64,000 nt of DNA from Nelumbo lutea (Eukaryota > Streptophyta > Magnoliopsida > Proteales > Nelumbonaceae): NCBI GenBank assembly GCA_022828595.1, contig JAKGHH010000003.1:58393759-58457758 (forward strand). The letters run 5' to 3'. The notes below the pieces were generated by a model, which was given only the letters and a program-made list of their open reading frames with translations, had not been told where the DNA came from and ran no database searches. Every line of letters starts with the position of its first letter. Within the stretch, counting starts at the first letter, position 1. The translations under genes were made by a program, and so were the position numbers. Below are positions 57,012 to 64,000 of the stretch, one piece after another.

Positions 57012-58634
57012 CAATGCACTTTTCATTACAGTCCTAGCCTTCCAAACATCAAATTCTAGAATTTGTAGCTTCTCTTTTCTCTTTTTCTCTTTTCTACCTT
57101 TGTAGGCGTGACCTAGTATAATGTTGGGTTGGGTCCCTAGTTCCGTTTTGTCAAATCAAATTTCTATTTTTTTTTTCTTATATTAACCATTGGAGTCTTA
57201 CAATCCAAATTCAATCGTCAGAGTGTCCAATTCATCTTATTATTTCCTTTTTCTTTATCAAATCTGTGCCAGACCCTCGTATATTTGTCCTCATACGTAG
57301 CAATAAGTACAGAAAATCTACCCATTTCTTGTCTGGAAATTATACAAAAGCTTGTATTTTCTTATAAAGAAATCCTTAATTTTATGTGACCAACATTTTT
57401 TATCTTGCTCTTTGCTTTGGATTAGATTCTCCATTAAGCCCCTAAGAAATCAATTGACATCTTGCTTGCACATCCTCAAGTGATGTGGACAGTACAGAGA
57501 ATCAAAAGGGCTAATCTAACAAGACCACGAAGCAGTCTCAGTCTGTTGTTAGAGATACATCTCCAAGTTGAAAGGCTAAGGACATTTGGTATATGCCTAA
57601 ACTCTCTATCGACTATTTTATTCTTTTGGCTTTATCCATGGATATTTTATTTCATTGAGTGACAAAAGAGTCCCATGATGCTCTTCACTGTTGATGATGC
57701 ATTTAGAAGGATTGTTCAATGAATAGCAAAGTTTTTATAATTGGACCGGATAGGGTATCATTATGGGGATTGGTTCTTGGTTGAACGATTCGATCATTCG
57801 GCCTGAATGAATGATCCATTTTGAAAAAAATAAAAATAAAAAGTGGCTAAAAATTATTGTTCGAGTCAACGGTTCAATTGCCTGTATTAGCAACTCACTG
57901 ACTAAATTGATAGTTTTTTTTTATCAAAAAACAGTTTTGAGGTGAAACGGTACAGGTTCCCAATCTAATTACAATTAACTAACTACTAAAAAATTTGATT
58001 GCAAATTTGCAATGTTTCTACTATTAGAACATAGTTAATGGACCATCCAATAATCATCAATGAATTTTCAGTAATTAATTAATTGTATCTAGGTTGTTCA
58101 TTGATAATGCAGTTGTTGTTTAGCTCACCCTTGTTGAATATTAGTCTTAGAGAAAATAATAGCACACCCTTTTTGAATATTTAGTCAATAAACATCAATG
58201 TTTTGGAACAATTATAGTTCCTGAAAGCTTCAATCACAGGGGGCAGTTTAGATAGTTTGAGAATGTGGTTGCTGCTTTTTTTGAATGTGGGTCAATGCCA
58301 ATTTCATTTCAGAATTGTCCATCTTGTAAACAATCTCTTCTGTGCCCCAAAAGAGACCAAAGACTAGTTTTGGAAAAGTTGTGCTCTGCTTCATCAAAGA
58401 TATTTTATATTTTTGATATATACAGTTCAAAATGTTAGATCTTTATAATGGATCAAACTTGAGATATAATTAGCAATAAGTCCATTCAATGTATGAGGTT
58501 GAATTAATGGAATTAGGATTGACACATTTGGGTTTTAACATTAGTTTGGGTCTGGGCCAAGGTCTATATCTAGGGTTGGTCTGGTTTGGCATTTAATCTG
58601 ACCTAATTCATCTAATTTATACCCTGCTTTCTTA
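57012..58634. other. Intergenic stretch, no gene seen
   Basis: AT-rich with a diverged repeat near 57770-57900 (GATTCGATCATTCGGCC). The short frames lack domains. Confidence 0.4.
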
Positions 58635-58764
58635 GGTTATGTTTGGTTGGAAGGAAAAAAGTAGGGAAAGAAAGAGAAAGGTAAGGAAACTTTTACAAGC
58701 CTTATATAAGTTTTCCTATCTTCCCTTTCCTTTCTCTACCTTTTTTTTTTAACCAAATATAGCC
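58635..58764. mobile_element. Tourist-like MITE, 130 bp
   Basis: The ends are GGTTATGTTTGGTTGG and, in reverse complement, GGCTATATTTGGTT. They are flanked by TTA on both sides (58632-58634 and 58765-58767). Purine-rich left and pyrimidine-rich right arms (GGGAAAGAAAG / CTTTCCTTTCTC) make it a near-complete foldback. Confidence 0.7.
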
Positions 58765-58911
58765 TTAGAGTGAAATAATTAAAAAAAAAGGGTTTAAAGA
58801 GATTTAAGAGAGAACAAGAATATAATGAGAGAAGGGAGATGTTAGTATGTTATAGAGACTGAACTATGAGAGAGAGAAAGAGAAATGACGGCTTGATAGA
58901 CTTTTAGGGAA

Positions 58912-58985
58912 AATATGAAATTACAACCACCTCCTAGTCTACTGATAGCCCCCCTATAAATCGCATCCTACCCATGGACCTGCCC
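58912..58985 (-). repeat. Short conserved repeat end (partner at 32845-32900)
   Basis: The minus strand carries TTTATAGGGGGGCTATCAGT and AGACTAGGAGGTGGTTG, matching 32845-32900 with few changes. Confidence 0.4.
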
Positions 58986-59290
58986 CAAAATAGCACATTA
59001 CTAGAACCTGCACTGTAATTCCATGACAACTCCAGGCTGCCCAAGCCCATTCCATGGCATCCATATCCGAATTCATTAGCAGACACATAACACGGAAATC
59101 CATGATCCATGTGCCAAAAGTACTTTTTGTCTTCTCAGGAGAGTCTAAATGCCATCCACATACCCGTGCTGGAAGGCTGTAATATTCGTTGAATCTTTCC
59201 ATCTTTTCAACTGTAAATGATCCATGGATGGATAACTCATCCATCAACCAAGATGCTTTTGCAAAGTTGTTATCCTTTTCATGTAATTCT
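58954..59290 (-). CDS. Unidentified open frame of about 110 codons
   Basis: The frame reads through FGELHEKDNNFAKASWLMDE and LPARVCGWHLDSPEKTKS to MDAMEWAWAAWSCHG and stops at 58954. It is richer in Trp, Met and Cys than the random frames around it, and base composition is more GC-rich. I do not recognise it. It overlaps the conserved repeat end at 58912-58985, so it may be part of a transposon or an exon fragment. No splice context was resolved. Confidence 0.2.
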
Positions 59291-59299
59291 CCAAATGCC

Positions 59300-59918
59300 T
59301 TGAAAAATTAAAGTGCCACCCCGGGAGGGCCGAAGGGGTAGCAACTTCTGGCCAACTGCCTTTCTAAGGTGGGCCCCACATGGACAGCCAATAAGCCATA
59401 TTAAGTGAAAAAACCCAGAGATTAATTAAAGGGGCTATTTGTGTGCTTGGTTCCACTTTACTTCTAAGAGATTAATTAATGCGGTTTTTAGTAACATAAT
59501 TAGAAGAGACCTATGCAAATGCATAGGCTGGTGTTAAAAAGATGATCATGCTTTATAGGGGGTCACCATATCTCATGAATGGGTTTTAAACGGTATCATA
59601 AACGGAAAGACATCATACTCTAAAAACATGTAACCAATCAACCAGTATCATAAACGTATTAGTTCACAAGATGGTACTTATCAAAATTCATGAATGGGTT
59701 TTAAATGGTCTACGTCACCATATCTCTTCTTTCTCCAAACCCCTTTTCCTAATTTCCTGTTTTTTTTTTAATTTCACATAATTAACCATTAAACCAATAA
59801 GAAAATAACATAAGCTTAACTATTTCTAACAACTATAAAGAAAGAGGGATTTGCTTTTTTTTTTTTTTTTTATACAAGGATTTCCTTTTCTAATGTTTAG
59901 CCAAGTTGTGGCACAACT
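59300..59918. other. Intergenic stretch, no gene seen
   Basis: A short GC-rich patch (59315-59400) and AT-rich remainder. A TGAATGGGTTTTAAACGGT word occurs twice (about 59576 and 59693). Confidence 0.35.
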
Positions 59919-61790
59919 ATCCCCCACATTCTTCTAAATTGTCTCCAATTCCTATTTATCTCCTAAATTATCTTTAGCTCCTATATATCTTTTAAATTAT
60001 CTCTAATTTAGTACATATATTCTCTCCTAAACTATCTCTAATTACTATTTATCTTCTCCCCCAATTTTTATCTACATCTATCTAAAGAAAGTTTCAACTA
60101 AAGAATTTCAGAATTATGTAAATATTATAATAAAATTATGTACCAACTTTCAAATATTTATTCAAAACATATAAATTAATTATAATAGATTTTAATATTA
60201 TTCAATTAATAATTCTATATTTTTACAAAATTCATCAGGAAATTATGTAGTAACAATATAAATTATAATTTTATGTATTCAATTTAAATGTTATTTAAAT
60301 AATAGTAATTCAACATTAAAAAATAAAACATTATTTAAATATTTCAATAAATAAATATCTTAAATAACAAAACCTTAAAAATATCTAAATAATTATATAA
60401 AATATATTTAATATTATGTAATAGCATTAACATAAACAAAATTCAAATAATGAAAATTTTTAAATATTTTACATATTATTTAAATCTTTAAATATTAAAA
60501 AATTTAACATGACTAAATTCTAAATAGTTAAAATAATGAAATTATGTAAAAAAATTTTAAAAAGTCTTAAAAGAAGAAAAATAATTATAATAGATTTCAT
60601 AATATTCATATTAATAAAAATTTAATATTTTACAAAATTAATGATGAATTATGCAATAATAGTACTATTTATAATTTTATATATTATTAAATTCAATAAA
60701 TAATTAATATTTTAAAATTTTAAATAACAATATTATTTAAATAACTAAATAATTTTGTAAATAACTAATTTCACTTATATCAATTAATAATATAGAAAAT
60801 AACTTTCAAAAAAATAATATTTATTAGTAATAATTTTACAAAATAGTTTGTATTCATTATATATTTATATATATATACACTAAAATTAATATTAATATTA
60901 GTAATTATTTATTGTATTTTTTTGATAAGTATGTCTTCAATAATTTTTTACAAATATATTTTTGTTTTTTTATTTAATAGTAAATTGTCAATCATTATTC
61001 AATATTTAACTTTTGAAATTTAATTTATCATATTTATTGCATTTTTATTATAAATATATTTTAGTAATTATGTATTTTTTATAATTCATTGATTATTATT
61101 TATTAGAGATAAAACTATTATTTGAGGTTACATTATTTATTAACTAATTTATTATATTTTCAATATTTATTGTACTTTTGTAATTATTGTATTTTTATTA
61201 GATATCTATTTTATTTTTATTATAAATATATTTTCAATAATTGTATATTTTCGCTATAAATTTTCAGTAATTATTGGAGATTAAACTATTGTTATTTATT
61301 AGATATTAGACTATTAATTTAACTGAAATTAAGAGTGTTCAAGGATTAGTTTAGTTTGGATGCAAGCTATTTCTCTAACCAAATTGACCTGGTTAGGTCG
61401 AGAGTTTGCCACTCTAAACTGATTAACCATTAGTGAAAACCTGCCAACTAGGGTTGTATCAGTTTGGGCCTATTTTTGGTTTGGTTTGTTTGTTCAAAAG
61501 ATTTAAGTTTAAAAATTAAATTTAAATTTAATAAATTACAGGGGTATAATTCAAAAATAAATTAAATTTATGATATAGAATATTTTAAACTAAGAAATAT
61601 GGAAATTTTCCTGTATTAAAAGTTTATATTTAAAATATATATATATATATATATATATAACCAATTTGGATTGAATTTGATCAAATTGATTATTAAAAAG
61701 TTAAAATATAAAACAATTATATACTCGTATATATTTCTATTATTTAGCTTTCATTTAACAAAGTCCGTGCATCGCACAGGTCCCCACTAG
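59919..61790 (+). mobile_element. Helitron-like element H2
   Basis: The 3' end reads CCGTGCATCGCACAGG (hairpin), TCCCCACTAG, then host T at 61791. The 5' part has tandem CTAAATTATCTCTAATTCCT-type repeats and ATCTATCTAAAGAAAGTTT, shared with H1. A possible 5' end is A/TCCCCCACATTC at 59919. Interior is AT-rich with a GTATCAGTTTGGGCC block matching H1. No protein is encoded, so it is non-autonomous. Confidence 0.6.
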
Positions 61791-62540
61791 TTCTTATAAA
61801 AGACATTTCATCGAGCTAGTTGAATGAAATTGTCTTGGGTTTTTATTCTAAAAAAAGTGAGCTGATGTGGACAACTGTATTTATAATTTTGATACCTCCA
61901 AAGACGCCCCCTGTCAGACACTTTTATTGGTAAGACACCTTACCTGATGGCCTACCTGCACTGTTAACATCTATTTAATGACAAATTTAACCCTGTTTAA
62001 TTAATCAGCCTATTAAAAAAAATTAAGATAAAAAGTACCCCTAGTTCATTTCTTTCCAATATTTTATGCTCTTCTCTCATTTTAGAACCCGCCAATGGTT
62101 TACTTCATTTTCTCATTTGTTTCTCAGACGAATTAGGTTTTAAGCTTTAACCATCATTTGTAGGTTAAGACTTAAGACAATGGCTATGGGTATATTGGTT
62201 TAAAGGTACAGGGGGTATTATTGGTAATCTTGTAGAAATTGTTTATTTTTGATAGAAAATATCTCATGGGTGGGGGAGGAGTGTTCCTGGGAGTCCGAAT
62301 CTACTACCGCATCCATATCCACCTGTTGTTCTTATTAACCCAATGATATGGTCACAACTGTCCCATGTGCGTAAACATGTCCACCGACCTCAGTTTTGTT
62401 GTTTTGTGCTTTATTTTTATTTGATTCGACCTGACTTTTGTGGATAATTCAAAGGAGAAAAAATTTAATTCTATGGTAGAGGACTTGGGCCAATCCTCTT
62501 GTACTATGAACCTAACTTGAGCCTAGGTTTGGGAACCTAT
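61791..62540. other. Intergenic stretch, no gene seen
   Basis: Ordinary AT-rich sequence without recognisable coding or element ends. Confidence 0.35.
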
Positions 62541-63110
62541 CAATTGATCATTGTTTGGTTTAAATCACACAACCGAACCGAATTAAATCGAATTTGTTGT
62601 TTGATTCGGTTTTGTACATGAAAATGGTCTGGGTTGGTTTGGTTTCATATTTTCTAAAATTGTAGTTTGAATTTTCAATTTGGTTTCATGGAATTTATAA
62701 ATCGAATCAAACCATAAATCATAAAGTGAAATTTATATATGTATATATAATATAAATCTAGAAATATACAATATAGTTATATAAATAAATGATGTATAAA
62801 TATAATATATCTAAACTGAATGTATAAAGTTATTAATATATAATAAACTTTTAATTTTATAATAAAATAATAAAATAAAAGTTTTAATTTTTTTTTTTAA
62901 TTTTAGAGGTGTTATTTGGGCTTTCTAATTGGATTAAGCCCAATAGAATCGAAGAAAGGTCTAAAGTTCCCCAAACTATATTAGAAACCACACTAAACCG
63001 TAATAAAGCAGTTTGGTCTGGTTTGATTTCCATGTCAAAATGGTTTAATTTGATTTAGAAATTTCTCAAGCCATAATTTACTAGTTTGATAAAAAATCTT
63101 CTCTAAACCG
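62541..63110. repeat. Dispersed repeat with GGTTTGGTTTC / AACCGAACCGAA arms
   Basis: AACCGAACCGAATTAAATCG on the left and CAGTTTGGTCTGGTTTGATT on the right suggest a decayed hAT-type MITE with an AT-rich centre. Exact ends and duplication were not found. Confidence 0.4.
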
Positions 63111-63270
63111 CATTGAAATACCCCTAAATTGAGCTACCATGAGTTGGTGCACTGTGGAAACACTTTGAAGCAGACCTACAACTCAACATACATCATACTT
63201 CATACCCTCTAAAGACCTATGTAGAAGGCAAGTTATACCATTCAAATACCTAAGTAAAAGTCAGGATAAG

Positions 63271-63620
63271 TAGGGCTGTTCACAGGTCGGATTGGGTCAA
63301 TTTACTGATGTTTTTCCAATTGATCTAACCTGGTCAGGTTACCTGAAATTGAAACCGAAACCAACCCTGTGTTAAGCAAAACCGACCTGATTGGTTTGAA
63401 TCGGTTTGGGTCGGTTTCAGCTCTACTTAGTGGTGACTTAGTTGTTGTACAATCTAACTTAACTAGAATAGAGATAACTTAGTTAAGTAAGAATTAAGTA
63501 GGTTGTAACTACTAACTAGGGACTAACTACTTAGTCGATGCTGAAGAAAATCCGACCAACTTGAATTGGGTTGGTCCAGTTTGATCGGTTTGATCGGGTT
63601 GGGTCTTATGAACAACCTTA
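63271..63620. mobile_element. hAT-type MITE with perfect 8-bp duplication
   Basis: The ends are TAGGGCTGTTCACAGG and, in reverse complement, TAAGGTTGTTCATAAG. AGGATAAG flanks both sides exactly (63263-63270 and 63621-63628). Inner arms carry CGGATTGGGTC and GATCGGGTTGGGTC words. No transposase. Confidence 0.9.
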
Positions 63621-63628
63621 AGGATAAG

Positions 63629-64000
63629 TTTGAGAGAACCACAGAAAATTGAGGGGGATTAATTTTAATAGGATACATTTTAACAAGATTTTGGCTCTTA
63701 TAATTGAACCGTCTATAATTAAAAGAAAGAGTTTTTTAAGACATCACATTCACATTGAATAGGAGATTTGGCTCTAAAAATTGAAGAATAATACTTTTTC
63801 AGGTAGGGTTTCGCCAGCAAGAGATAGACAAATAGTCGTCTTACATGAATATTTCTTCAGAATAAACTTGGTCCTCACAAAATATCAACCTCAGCCAGCT
63901 TTTGGTGCAAGTGGCCAATACTGAGCAACGTGGTCCAATTTGGCCGAATCTACTCCGAACGGCCTTCAGAATAATGACCCAAAACCAAAAGTTACTTTTC
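63629..64000. other. Non-coding edge of window
   Basis: No feature is supported in this last stretch. Confidence 0.4.

Overview
This is a plant nuclear window, from an angiosperm that does not look like a grass. It is AT-rich and dominated by transposable elements of the usual angiosperm families: Ty1/copia LTR elements, L1-type and RTE-type LINEs, tRNA-derived SINEs, hAT, Mutator and Tourist MITEs, and Helitron-like elements. One well preserved host gene with typical GT-AG introns lies among them. Species cannot be decided from the sequence alone.

The only complete host gene is on the minus strand, 29865 down to 10860. It encodes a full-length ABC transporter of subfamily C (about 1545 residues, 11 exons) that matches the plant ABCC5/MRP5 clade. 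Arabidopsis ABCC5 and the maize and soybean low-phytic-acid MRP genes, which move inositol hexakisphosphate into the vacuole, belong to this clade. All exon joins keep frame and both nucleotide-binding domains have their key motifs. Introns are mostly 90 to 1200 bases, but intron 7 is about 11.4 kb and is a stack of nested transposons.

Layout. 1-3 kb: LTR-like fragment, a 15-bp minisatellite, LINE and SINE fragments, a long-TIR MULE MITE. 4.2-9.7 kb: a degenerate copia element with both LTRs, just past the 3' end of ABCC5. 10.8-29.9 kb: ABCC5. Inside intron 7 (12.1-23.5 kb) are an RTE tail, a truncated copia element of the same family as the first, an L1 LINE split by an oppositely oriented LINE that itself carries a hAT MITE, another internally deleted LINE, and a second hAT MITE. 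30-39 kb: intergenic, with Tourist and hAT MITEs. 39.2-42.3 kb: a tandem array of about 16 units of about 197 bp with an alternating (dimeric) higher-order structure. 42.4-43.1 kb: remnant of a Ulp1-like cysteine protease. 44.5-56.1 kb: GC-rich hAT-like ends with a near-perfect 8-bp duplication enclose 11.6 kb of nested AT-rich material, including a Helitron-like element, a DUF7745-like relic and duplicated AT-rich blocks. 56-64 kb: more MITEs, a second Helitron-like element in inverted orientation to the first, and a hAT MITE with a perfect 8-bp duplication.

No operon, CRISPR array or autonomous transposon was found. The most informative features are the structure of ABCC5 and its transposon-filled intron, the dimeric satellite array, and several nested insertions whose target duplications can be read directly.
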